Position numbers and translations under genes: made by a program. A stretch of DNA of 64,000 nt. Source: Maribacter sp. 1_MG-2023. Its GTDB lineage: Bacteria; Bacteroidota; Bacteroidia; Flavobacteriales; Flavobacteriaceae. The notes below the pieces were generated by a model. It saw only the letters and a list, made by a program, of their open reading frames with translations. It was not told the DNA's origin and did no database searches. The DNA lies in the NCBI RefSeq assembly GCF_030547005.1, contig NZ_JAUOPN010000001.1, positions 124,001 to 188,000 on the forward strand, written 5' to 3'. Positions 1 to 7,410 of this stretch are shown piece by piece; position 1 is the first letter of the stretch, and the number at the start of each line of letters is the position of its first letter.

Positions 1-227
1 AAGTAAGTTTTGTTACTAAGAATGGAAAGCGAAAATATTTTGATATGAGTCTTAATAATGCAGAATTATTTGACACTTTTGAAGAAGCTAACAAAGTGGC
101 AAGAAAATTTAAGAATATTGATGAAACAGGAAATGAACGTTTTTATATTGTTGGATATAAGGAAGCTCAAATTGTACAAATGATAATAGATGAACGATTT
201 GATGGTTATAATTTAATTAGGGATTAA
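1..227 (+). CDS. Unknown small protein, 5' end outside window
   Basis: The first ATG in this frame is at 45, but the frame is open back to base 3 (reading VSFVTKNGKRKYFD before that Met). The real start is therefore probably left of the window and only the last 75 or so residues are visible. The visible part is mixed charged and hydrophobic, with no signal peptide or membrane segment. I do not recognise the family. It sits on the opposite strand from the rest of the mobile island and is probably an island cargo or regulatory gene. Confidence 0.5.
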   Translation, partial: VSFVTKNGKRKYFDMSLNNAELFDTFEEANKVARKFKNIDETGNERFYIVGYKEAQIVQMIIDERFDGYNLIRD

Positions 228-422
228 TAATTAAACTAGATTAAAATTACCATGGCAAGGATTGTTTGAAGTTTATTTATATAAATCCATAATTATGGAA
301 GAATCTCGTCTTAAGTCAGAATCAAAACCCAAATCTTACCAAAACTAATACTATGAAGTGCGAGGGTTTTTATTTCAATAATTATTAATTTAGGACAGGT
401 GAAATTTAAACTTTTTGTGTCT

Positions 423-539
423 ATGGAAAATTCAACTATGATCAAGAAAGTAGAAAATAAATTAAATCTAGTTATATCGGGAGTAATTTTATTTGGAACA
501 ATAGCTTCTGTAATGTTAACAGTTGTTCTATTTAAATAG
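423..539 (+). CDS. Possible 38-residue single-pass membrane peptide
   Basis: An ATG at 423 opens 38 codons ending in TAG at 537-539. The N-terminus is charged (MENSTMIKKVENKLN) and is followed by one hydrophobic stretch of about 22 residues starting at LVISGVILFG and ending in VVLFK. That layout is typical of a small inner-membrane peptide. It lies in an otherwise empty stretch (228-541) of the island and converges on the minus-strand gene ending at 542. There is no homology evidence, so it could be a chance frame. Confidence 0.35.
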   Translation: MENSTMIKKVENKLNLVISGVILFGTIASVMLTVVLFK

Positions 540-541
540 GC

Positions 542-1510
542 TTAATAATCTCGGTTCTCAGGATTATCCAAAAACCTGTTGAGGATATTTGCTATATGCT
601 CCGGTTCTTTATGTATAGGTTTATTTTTAGCAACAATTATATCAGATGTTGGAGTTAATGTAAGCCAGGCATCATCATGATCCCTATCCCAGACTCCGTA
701 TAGGCATTTTGTGCCTTTTTCTAAATAGACATCTTCTTTAATTAAAAGTGTCCCGCTAAAACGTGGTGTGTGGATATTTCGGTAAGTTTTATTTTTTTCT
801 AATAAGAAGCTTAATCTAGACCAGGTATTCGCATTTGTAGGTTTGGATGCTAATGATTCCTGTTTAATTTCACAAAGTAATAAATCTTTAAGTTCTTCAG
901 GATAGGAAATCACAACATATTCATTTGCAAAATTTTCTTCTATATGTATAAGTTCTAGTAATTTGAGTTTATAAAAATTTAGATAATTTTCGTTGTAATA
1001 AGATAAAGATATTCTATTTGGGCAGGTATTGATAAAATGAATCATAAACCTTGCTTCATCTTCATGTATTCTTGTTTCTTTATATCTTTCAATTGCGGAA
1101 TTGAATGCTGTTTGCTGTTGGTATTTTATTTCTGCTAACTCATGTTCTTTTCTACGAATTTCGATTAATCTTTTGTTTTCCTCATCTTGTTTTAATCTTT
1201 GTTTATCAATGCATTCTTCACATAATGGTAAATTTCTAAGAGTACTTAGAAAATGTGTTTGTGAAGTAACTTCTTGTTTTAAGATTTCATTACAAGCGCC
1301 GCAATTGCATTCTAGACATACATCAGAATATTCTTTAATAGTTAGAAATAAATCGTGAAGACTAATATTGTAATTATTAGATAACTGCTTTGGTTTATTT
1401 TCAAACTCTCCTTTTTTATAGCTCCAATATGAATTAACTAGATATAGGGTTTCTTTATCTGGGTTGTTCTTGATGATTACTGAGTAATTAATTTCTTGTG
1501 TATTGTCCAT
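542..1510 (-). CDS. Hypothetical protein with cysteine cluster and coiled coil
   Basis: The frame is open up to 1585, but I place the start at the ATG at 1508-1510 (MDNTQEINYS), because the 25 residues upstream come from the structured repeat at 1535-1649 and look non-coding. The protein is 322 residues. An N-terminal part of about 70 residues is followed by a zinc-knuckle-like cluster (CLECNCGAC, then CEEC about 30 residues later). A charged region rich in K, E, R and Q at about residues 105-150 is probably a coiled coil, and the C-terminal half is unassigned. Four well-spaced CxC/CxxC motifs suggest metal binding. Family not recognised; probably island cargo. Confidence 0.6.
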   Translation of the reverse strand: MDNTQEINYSVIIKNNPDKETLYLVNSYWSYKKGEFENKPKQLSNNYNISLHDLFLTIKEYSDVCLECNCGACNEILKQEVTSQTHFLSTLRNLPLCEECIDKQRLKQDEENKRLIEIRRKEHELAEIKYQQQTAFNSAIERYKETRIHEDEARFMIHFINTCPNRISLSYYNENYLNFYKLKLLELIHIEENFANEYVVISYPEELKDLLLCEIKQESLASKPTNANTWSRLSFLLEKNKTYRNIHTPRFSGTLLIKEDVYLEKGTKCLYGVWDRDHDDAWLTLTPTSDIIVAKNKPIHKEPEHIANILNRFLDNPENRDY

Positions 1511-1534
1511 AAAAAAGCGTGGAACTGAACCCGT

Positions 1535-1649
1535 TAGCACTGAAGGTATCGCCAGACACCCGAACACCACACAAGAACAGCCCACGCCAGAGCGTGGGCA
1601 TTTGTCTTGATTGTAGTGTTCATTAAAACTGGCGATTTTATCAGTACTA
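1535..1649. repeat. 115-nt nested imperfect inverted repeat (cruciform-like element)
   Basis: Five pairs of complementary arms nest inside one another: 1535-1543 with 1641-1649 (8 of 9 paired), 1548-1555 with 1629-1636 (ATCGCCAG/CTGGCGAT), 1562-1567 with 1616-1621 (GAACAC/GTGTTC), 1572-1576 with 1605-1609 (CAAGA/TCTTG), and the tip 1580-1587 with 1592-1599 (GCCCACGC/GCGTGGGC, 4-nt loop). The element is GC-rich in an AT-rich context and lies just upstream of the 542-1510 gene. The folding resembles integron attC sites or a structured RNA or MITE, but the canonical attC end boxes are not in the expected places. Confidence 0.7.
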
Positions 1650-1775
1650 AATCAAAAGCAAAATGCTTTTATATCTTAAAATTCTTTGTTGTTCCTTATA
1701 TTTTTTGATTTATTATTGTTCAAATTTAGTTAAAATCACAGGACTTCAAATTTAGAAGTACATGACTTTTATTCA

Positions 1776-2138
1776 TTAATATTCGAAGCTAATTATAAAA
1801 TCCTCATCTTTATTTCGATTTGGATTTTTTAAAATATGAATAGGACTACCAGAGGTCTTGATCTGATTCCATATTACTTCTTCCCAGTTATTTGTAGTCG
1901 TGTGACCAACGTATGGCCAGGAGGTAGTAAAACGAACGTAATCTTCCGTTATATCGAACATGGCAATATTGCCACAATCGCACTTGGGGAAGGGACTTAC
2001 ATGATTTCCTTTTTTATAATAGATTTTACATATTTTACAACCACACTCTTCCTCAGTTGCTTTAAAGGTCTTAATATTTATAAGTTTATTCGATGTAATT
2101 GATAATTCTTGATTACTGAATAGATTAGCTTTTAATCC
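1776..2138 (-). pseudogene. Zinc-ribbon-like reading frame lacking a usable start
   Basis: The frame is open from just after the stop codon of the upstream gene (2139-2141) to 1776, giving about 120 residues. The only ATG is at 1959-1961, which would leave 61 residues. The part upstream of that ATG carries a convincing metal-binding pattern, CGCKIC followed about 20 residues later by KCDCGN, which looks genuinely coding. I find no ATG, GTG or TTG in the frame upstream of it. The gene is therefore either truncated, with its start removed, or uses a rare start such as ATT. Family unknown. Confidence 0.4.
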
Positions 2139-2366
2139 TTATTGGCTAAGATAACTAAGAATACTTTCATTGATAATTGACTTCACACTTCTATCTTCCT
2201 CCAAAGCTTTTGATTTCAATTTTCTCAATAGAACTTTATCTATATAAAATGAAAATTGCTTTTCATTTTTGTCAATAGATGTTTCTGGTACCACCTTTTG
2301 AATCGATTTGTCCAGTTTTGAAGCTCTTGCTTGGGCTATTAAATTGTTGAATTCTGTTTTTGACAT
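2139..2366 (-). CDS. Ribbon-helix-helix protein, likely ParA partner
   Basis: A 75-residue basic protein. The C-terminal half reads KQFSFYIDKVLLRKLKSKAL followed by a helix with SVKSIINESI, the strand-helix-helix layout of a CopG/ParG-type ribbon-helix-helix DNA-binding domain. The N-terminal 30 residues are polar and probably flexible, as in ParG-type centromere-binding proteins. It follows the parA gene on the same strand with a 41-bp gap, the usual position for the partner of a small ParA. I infer that it binds a centromere-like site and represses its own operon. The site itself was not identified. Confidence 0.7.
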   Translation of the reverse strand: MSKTEFNNLIAQARASKLDKSIQKVVPETSIDKNEKQFSFYIDKVLLRKLKSKALEEDRSVKSIINESILSYLSQ

Positions 2367-2407
2367 AATGTAGATTTATATATTTGATTATTTATATAAA
2401 TATGTAT

Positions 2408-2992
2408 TTATATAAGAGCTGTTAAGACTTCTTTTGTTAAACTATCAATTTGCCTTTGCGCATTTCTATCGGCTGTAACACCTTTAAGCAAAGGAGACCT
2501 AGTGAATGCTACCAAATCGCTTATCATGGTTTTAGCAACTTTAATTTTATGTGAATCGAGGTTTTTTAGGATGTCCTCAGTTATGGTTGTATTAGCTTTC
2601 ACCATGTTCAAGATAATCATGGTATTCTCTTCTTTCAGTTCATCTTTAATCAAACCAATAGTGTTGTCAATAGCTAACAAATCTAGAATTCCGGCTTTTG
2701 TCGGTACTAATATTAAATCTGCAATTTTGATAAGCTCTTTCAGCTTTGACGATAGGTAAGGAGGTGTGTCAATAAAAATAAAATCCAAATGGTCATTGGT
2801 CGTTAAGATATTTTCATCTGTTGTAATTTGGAACGAATCAACAATTTTTGAAAGCTGTGATAGACTGCCTTGAGCATCTATGTCAAGTATGGCAACCTTT
2901 GAATGTTCACTAAGATTCTGTGCAAGGTTGAAAGTTAAAGTACTTTTTCCTACTCCGCCTTTTTGGTGCGTAATCAATATGATTTTTGCCAT
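2408..2992 (-). CDS. parA: ParA-family partition ATPase
   Basis: 194 residues, a short ParA without an N-terminal HTH domain. The deviant Walker A motif KGGVGKS lies at residues 11-17, the A' box follows as LDIDAQGS, and Walker B appears as FIFIDTPP. ParA ATPases bind DNA non-specifically and distribute or segregate plasmids and integrative elements. It sits four bases after the upstream coiled-coil membrane gene and before the RHH gene, forming an operon with the mobilization genes. In an integrated element it may stabilise the excised circular form. Confidence 0.88.
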   Translation of the reverse strand: MAKIILITHQKGGVGKSTLTFNLAQNLSEHSKVAILDIDAQGSLSQLSKIVDSFQITTDENILTTNDHLDFIFIDTPPYLSSKLKELIKIADLILVPTKAGILDLLAIDNTIGLIKDELKEENTMIILNMVKANTTITEDILKNLDSHKIKVAKTMISDLVAFTRSPLLKGVTADRNAQRQIDSLTKEVLTALI

Positions 2993-2996
2993 AATT

Positions 2997-3446
2997 TTAT
3001 TTTAAGTTGGTTTCCCATTTTTGATACATTTCTGCAGCTTCCGGATTATCCTCTATAAACTTGTTGAAGTGATTAATCACTTCTTTTTGACCTTTTTTAT
3101 AATAAGCCTGATTACTTTCTTCAACTTGCTTTATTTGAAAGATTGAGATACCGATGAAGAGAAAACAACTTAGAATTATTGAGCCAGATAGAATAAGTAG
3201 CCAATTAGGATAGTAGTTCGATTTTGTAAGTTTCTTGGTGATTTTACTTAATTCTTTATTTTGATTTTTTAGAATTAGCTCTTGTTCTACTAGTGGAGCG
3301 CTTATCGCGGATTGTAGTAAAGTAATATCCGGTCGTATTTTAATCAGTTTTAATTGGGCGGATAATTCTTCCATTCTTTTTAACTGTTCCTTAAAGTCGC
3401 TTAATTCCTCTACTAATAGATCTGCTAAATCATCAATTTTTGCCAT
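2997..3446 (-). CDS. Coiled-coil, single-pass membrane protein of mobilization operon
   Basis: 149 residues. The N-terminal 75 residues are heptad-rich (LADLLVEELSDFKEQLKRME), suggesting a coiled coil. One transmembrane segment at about residues 102-124 (LLILSGSIILSCFLFIGISI) is followed by a short polar tail with an amphipathic stretch. It lies 2 bp after the relaxase gene and 4 bp before parA, so all are probably co-transcribed. Genes of this type are common next to relaxases in Bacteroidota mobilizable elements. A role in coupling relaxase or ParA to the membrane is only inference. Confidence 0.65.
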   Translation of the reverse strand: MAKIDDLADLLVEELSDFKEQLKRMEELSAQLKLIKIRPDITLLQSAISAPLVEQELILKNQNKELSKITKKLTKSNYYPNWLLILSGSIILSCFLFIGISIFQIKQVEESNQAYYKKGQKEVINHFNKFIEDNPEAAEMYQKWETNLK

Positions 3447-3448
3447 AG

Positions 3449-4312
3449 TTATATTCCTATTTCAATACCCTTGGTTATAGTTTGTTTTATTGCCTTTTTT
3501 GCTAAGCCGGTTATCATATTTGTACTTAATTCTAGGGTTTTTCCAGCAATGTTCACAGCCTGAGCTGAATGTTTAAGTATTTCTCCATTACTATTAGCTG
3601 CAATTTCATTTGCAATCTTACCACCACTCATAGAGCGTTGTACCTCACTACCTTTCATGTTTATGCCCTTATACTCGAACCTAAATCCTTGAAGTGTACC
3701 TCCTTTGTTGATACTCGGAATTACTTTTACATTATTGGCAGCCATTTTTTTGATATAATCGTCAAAAGTTTTAGGTCGTTCCTTCTTTAGAACTTGTATA
3801 TGAATAGAGCGTATTTCGCTTCTTGTCTTCTGTAATGGTTTAAGTTTTTCGACTTGCACTTCTTGAACGGTTTTTAAATTCATTTCCATTGCTACTTGTC
3901 TTGCTGCTTCATTACTACGTTTACCAATAAAACTATCATTGTAGGCTTTACCTTTGAAGTCTATTCTGTTGACATATAAGTGAATATGTGTATGTTCTTT
4001 ATCCCTGTGAACAAAAGCTATTGCTTGACGGTTTGTTAATTTCATTTGTTTCAAGAATGTCTTTGAAATATCTCCTAATCCCTTTTTGGATAATTTTTTA
4101 CCATCCTCAATGGTTGGGCTTAAGACAAAACTCAAGGTATTTCTATTGCAGTTCTCGTTCATACTCTGTATGATTTCAAATTCTTTGGTAATTTCCTGTG
4201 GAGTTTCTCCTGCTAAATATTCTTTTATTACCACAGATGCATCTTTTTCCTGATTCCAGCCGTATGCCATTGACGCATTTGTATGTGATATGGACTTACC
4301 TTTTCCAATCAT
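3449..4312 (-). CDS. mobA: Relaxase / mobilization nuclease (MobA/VirD2 family)
   Basis: 287 residues. The relaxase histidine triad is clear: H102, then H107, H109 and H111 in HTHIHLYVNR, the conserved metal-binding motif of PF03432-type MOB relaxases. FIGKRSNEAAR follows downstream. Candidate nucleophile tyrosines lie near the N-terminus (Y17, Y32). Such enzymes nick oriT, stay covalently bound to the 5' end and lead the strand through a helper conjugation channel. The start overlaps the mobC stop by 4 bp, indicating translational coupling. It is short for the family and has no C-terminal primase or helicase domain. No type IV secretion genes are visible, so the element is mobilizable rather than self-transmissible as far as can be seen. 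Confidence 0.9.
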   Translation of the reverse strand: MIGKGKSISHTNASMAYGWNQEKDASVVIKEYLAGETPQEITKEFEIIQSMNENCNRNTLSFVLSPTIEDGKKLSKKGLGDISKTFLKQMKLTNRQAIAFVHRDKEHTHIHLYVNRIDFKGKAYNDSFIGKRSNEAARQVAMEMNLKTVQEVQVEKLKPLQKTRSEIRSIHIQVLKKERPKTFDDYIKKMAANNVKVIPSINKGGTLQGFRFEYKGINMKGSEVQRSMSGGKIANEIAANSNGEILKHSAQAVNIAGKTLELSTNMITGLAKKAIKQTITKGIEIGI

Positions 4313-4614
4313 TTTTTGAATTTGTTTAGATGTTCTTTAAGCTCTTTGGATAGGGCGTATACTTCATGGCTTAATTGAGGGTTTCTTTTTCGAAACATAT
4401 TACCTATCAAAGTGAAATTTCTGCTAAAGGTTGAAATGGTTTTGTATGCTTCGATTTCCTCTTCGGTCAATCTTGCGGTTATCTCTTTATTGAATGCAGC
4501 CCTAAAACAAAATTCACTCAAGGATAGACCCGATTTTTTGGCTTTAATTTTCAAAAGTTTTTTCTCGTAAATAGTACATCTGAATTTGGTTATTACTCTC
4601 GCTTTTTTTCTCAT
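4309..4614 (-). CDS. mobC: MobC-like relaxosome accessory protein
   Basis: 101 residues, strongly basic. The N-terminal part (RKKARVITKFRCTIYEKKLL) matches a ribbon-helix-helix strand and helix. The middle (GLSLSEFCFRAAF) and the C-terminal segment with NFTLIGNMFRKRN match the MobC family, where a similar conserved stretch occurs. MobC binds near oriT and helps the relaxase open the DNA. It overlaps the relaxase start by 4 bp, and the putative oriT lies immediately upstream at 4615-4698. Confidence 0.8.
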   Translation of the reverse strand: MRKKARVITKFRCTIYEKKLLKIKAKKSGLSLSEFCFRAAFNKEITARLTEEEIEAYKTISTFSRNFTLIGNMFRKRNPQLSHEVYALSKELKEHLNKFKK

Positions 4615-4698
4615 TTGTTTCTATTTTATTTTGCGACCATCGGGAGAAAAATCAAGATTGTGGGCCCAGCACACACATCTTGAATTCTTACTCAAACT
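4615..4698. other. Candidate origin of transfer (oriT)
   Basis: This gap between mobC and the primase gene carries an inverted repeat: TCAAGAT at 4652-4658 and ATCTTGA at 4677-4683, with TGTG/CACA continuing inside and a GGGCCC core at 4662-4667. In MOB elements the oriT usually lies directly upstream of mobC/mobA and contains such a repeat next to the nick site. The nick site cannot be assigned from sequence alone. A mobC operator is an alternative reading. Confidence 0.5.
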
Positions 4699-5541
4699 CT
4701 ATATTTCATTTTTGTTAACCCACCATTCATTTACATCATTGTAACCTATGTATAATTTTGAACAGTCTTGAAAATTCATTTGCTCATTGATGTATTTATC
4801 TGTGATATTACGACCTGTGTCATCATGGTCTAAATAGAGGTGAATTTTATCATATTCAATTTTATAATTCATTAACTTTTCATGAAAAGAACAAGAATTT
4901 AGAATCATTAAATCTGCCTTTTTTATTAAAGAATTATCAAATTCTAATAGGGATAACATATCAAACATTCCTTCAGTTACTATAAGTGTAGTAGAGTTGT
5001 TTTTAATCAGCGAAATGTCTTTTGGGGAAGATCCAGATTTAAAATATTTGTTTCTCAATTCCCAACCCTTAGATATATTTTTCAATCCTATTGAAAAATA
5101 TTTTTTGTCATACATATGAAAGTGCACCTCTTTACAAATTGAACGTGCTGTTGAAATTGAAATTTGTCTAGTTTTCAAATAGTCGATTAATCCAAAATGT
5201 TGAATTGTTTTTACGCGGTCTATCTTTATGGAAGAGTTTACTTCTGTAGATTCAAAAACTTGCTGATGAAAAGAAAAATTAGTTTTGTTTTCGTTTAAAT
5301 AATCAAGTGCATTTTTTACCGAGCCTAACATTTTTGCTAATAGGTCTATTAAATTACCCCCTAAACCTATTCCAAAATCATAGAATACATTTTTTTGTTT
5401 ATTGACCTTAAAAGATGGGTCAGATTCGGTTCTAAATGGAGATAGAAACCAGGCTTCTTTTTCCGTTTCTCGTATGGGGTTATGACCTAGATTTCTAAGT
5501 GTAATAATTATGTCTATTTTTTTTGCTTCTATACAATTCAT
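4699..5541 (-). CDS. TOPRIM-domain primase of the mobile element
   Basis: 280 residues. The N-terminal 90 residues resemble the CHC2 zinc-binding domain of DnaG primases (LSPFRTESDPSF, then FYDFGIGLGGNLIDL), but the Cys and His ligands are absent, so it is a zinc-less variant. A TOPRIM domain follows at about residues 184-262, with the catalytic Glu in VTEGMFD (E190) and the metal-binding DHDDTGR (D238, D240, D241). It probably makes primers for the excised or transferred strand. It is followed by mob genes and preceded by the repeat-rich gap and the helicase gene, which suggests a small replication module. Confidence 0.8.
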   Translation of the reverse strand: MNCIEAKKIDIIITLRNLGHNPIRETEKEAWFLSPFRTESDPSFKVNKQKNVFYDFGIGLGGNLIDLLAKMLGSVKNALDYLNENKTNFSFHQQVFESTEVNSSIKIDRVKTIQHFGLIDYLKTRQISISTARSICKEVHFHMYDKKYFSIGLKNISKGWELRNKYFKSGSSPKDISLIKNNSTTLIVTEGMFDMLSLLEFDNSLIKKADLMILNSCSFHEKLMNYKIEYDKIHLYLDHDDTGRNITDKYINEQMNFQDCSKLYIGYNDVNEWWVNKNEI

Positions 5542-5570
5542 TTCTTGTGGTGTTAAATTGGTGATATTTT

Positions 5571-5772
5571 TGATGAAACGATGATAATCTCTGCTAACTC
5601 AATGATATTAGGGGTTTCCCTGTCATCGTTTTGTCATCGTTTCATCAAACTTGATTTATTTTTATACTCATCTGTCATCGTTTTTATTTTTGATGACAAA
5701 ATGATGACTAAGTGATGACACTCTAATCATCCATTCTCATTGGGCTATTCGTATTCTGTCATCAAATCATCA
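5571..5772. repeat. Iteron-like cluster of TGATGAnA / TnTCATCG motifs
   Basis: Short related motifs recur in both orientations: TGATGAAACGATGA at 5571-5584, TGTCATCG at 5621 and 5632, TTTCATCA at 5640, TGTCATCG at 5673, TGATGACA at 5691, TGATGAC at 5702, TGATGACA at 5713, TGTCATCA at 5757 and TCATCA at 5767. They fill the gap between the TOPRIM primase and helicase genes and enter the 3' end of the latter. Such clusters serve as replication-initiator binding sites or operators. An origin role is inferred from the neighbouring primase and helicase. Confidence 0.6.
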
Positions 5773-6956
5773 AAATTTTCAAGTAAAAAATCCTTTTTTA
5801 CGGTATAGTACCTTCCTTTAGTAGTATTTAATAAAATTTCACCATCTGAAAGAAAGCAGAACTTTTCATAAGATTTACTGTTTTCTTGATTCTTTAATTT
5901 CCACTCTTTCTTTAGTATTTTTCTAATATGTGTTTGGTCTGTATTAACTCTTGATTTACTTAAGGCTGGTAGGATATCACCTGAACATAAGTTGACTTCT
6001 TCTAAATCAAATTTCTCCATTACCATAAGACAAATACTGGCAATTTCCTTCTCTACTCGATTACGGTTATTTTGTACTAATTTGTTTAATGCAGCCGTTT
6101 TTATTTGAGCCGGAGTAAACCACATTCTGGTAGTATTATTTGTACTTAGTTTTCTGTTTTCTAAAAAGTAGAGAAAAGCTGGAATCTCTTTTTTTAATTT
6201 GACCAGCATGTCTATCTCTTCGGTTTTTATAATAGGAACTTTAAGTACCCAAAATCGAGTTTCGTTATTGTCGATTTTTATGAAGCTATCTTCGTTATTG
6301 CTACATAAAATGAACTTTCCAAAAAACTCTATTTCACGTTTATCCTTTCCCTTCGCTTCGACTTTATTGATGTTGGTTGTGCTTAGGTATTTAATTCTTT
6401 CTGTTAATTCCTCTTTGTTGAATAGCACTTCATCAATCATTATTAGAAGCATATTAGCCCAATCGGCATTGAACTGGCTTCCAAAGCTATCATTGGTTAA
6501 ATAGGTGGCATTATTCTCGAATATCATTTTTAACCATTTAAGAAAAGAGCTTTTTCCAGTACTTCTTTGAGTAGAAACCAAACAAAGGATTGGAAGTGTC
6601 TGTGTAGGTTTTAAAAATAAGAGAGCTAAGTAATCAAGCCCCAATTCGTAATGGTTCCCGAAAATATGTTTCACAAACTTTTTTGATAGTTCGCAATCTC
6701 CTGGAATTGGATTGTTGCTTAGTGGATTATAGGTATTGTAAAAAGTTAAATATTGTTTTTTAAAATCTGTATGACTAGGAATACAAGTAAAGCCGTCATA
6801 TTTTTCAATTTTTGCAAAGTAGTCTTTACCATGATCTTGTCTTATTGTTTCGGCGTTCCAATAAATGAGTATTTCATTGTAATGACCTGCTATAGTGGGC
6901 GCTTTTACTGTCTTAAAATAGGATGTGCCTACCCTAATATATGGTGTCTCGTTCAT
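5745..6956 (-). CDS. SF3/D5-like primase-associated helicase
   Basis: 403 residues. The central ATPase core has a P-loop STQRSTGKSS (128-137), Walker B LLIMIDE (170-176) and a sensor motif FILCSNNEDSF, the pattern of superfamily 3 (D5-like, DUF5906) helicases found in phages, plasmids and Bacteroidota mobile elements. No primase catalytic domain is visible here; the TOPRIM protein encoded next to it could supply that activity. The C-terminal 120 residues, with TRFWVLKV and later basic helices, may form a winged-helix DNA-binding domain. The protein probably unwinds the element's origin after excision. Confidence 0.8.
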   Translation of the reverse strand: MNETPYIRVGTSYFKTVKAPTIAGHYNEILIYWNAETIRQDHGKDYFAKIEKYDGFTCIPSHTDFKKQYLTFYNTYNPLSNNPIPGDCELSKKFVKHIFGNHYELGLDYLALLFLKPTQTLPILCLVSTQRSTGKSSFLKWLKMIFENNATYLTNDSFGSQFNADWANMLLIMIDEVLFNKEELTERIKYLSTTNINKVEAKGKDKREIEFFGKFILCSNNEDSFIKIDNNETRFWVLKVPIIKTEEIDMLVKLKKEIPAFLYFLENRKLSTNNTTRMWFTPAQIKTAALNKLVQNNRNRVEKEIASICLMVMEKFDLEEVNLCSGDILPALSKSRVNTDQTHIRKILKKEWKLKNQENSKSYEKFCFLSDGEILLNTTKGRYYTVKKDFLLENFDDLMTEYE

Positions 6957-7051
6957 ATATAATGGTTTAGAAACCGTATATTTGTCTTATACGATTTAAG
7001 GTGAAGTATTAAATTGTTTAAAAACTAAAAAGCATAAAATGTTAGAGCATT

Positions 7052-7342
7052 TTATGCTTTTCTTTTATATCGGAACTCTTTCAATGTTTGATCTTCATTG
7101 AAAATTTGATAATGTTGAATCAACTTTTTCTTTGGACCAAAGTCTTCAACCTTTATCCAGCCATATTTGATGTAATTATCTATAGACTGTACAGAGCTTC
7201 TGCATAAATCAGCAGCTTCTTGTCTTGTGTAGTATTTTAAGGAGTAATCTTCTTTAGGTGCGTTCTTTATTTCAAGAACTAATTCTGTAAGTTTTGTTAA
7301 CTTATTGTGAATGCTTAAAAAGGGGTCCGTGTACGTGCTCAT
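7052..7342 (-). CDS. Helix-turn-helix (HTH_17/excisionase-like) protein
   Basis: 96 residues. The central segment YYTRQEAADLCRSSVQSIDN is a MerR-like helix-turn-helix of the HTH_17 family, followed by a short wing (KLIQHYQI). Small proteins of this type act as excisionases or regulators in Bacteroidota integrative elements and usually precede the replication genes, as here. It sits between the helicase gene and the gene next to ssrA. It may control excision or transcription of the module. An integrase partner is not in the window. Confidence 0.75.
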   Translation of the reverse strand: MSTYTDPFLSIHNKLTKLTELVLEIKNAPKEDYSLKYYTRQEAADLCRSSVQSIDNYIKYGWIKVEDFGPKKKLIQHYQIFNEDQTLKEFRYKRKA

Positions 7343-7410
7343 GTATATAGAATGTTATTATTAGATATTTCAAAAATCTAATTTTAGCACTGAAACATTC
7401 TCTACATTTT

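Noticed and set aside
1511..1585. N-terminal extension of the 542-1510 protein starting at the ATG at 1585
   Set aside because: The 25 extra residues are read through the nested inverted repeat and do not look like protein; the ATG at 1510 is more plausible.
1535..1649. Canonical integron attC site
   Set aside because: The RYYYAAC and GTTRRRY end boxes are not found in the proper orientation, and no integron integrase is visible; only the folding is similar.
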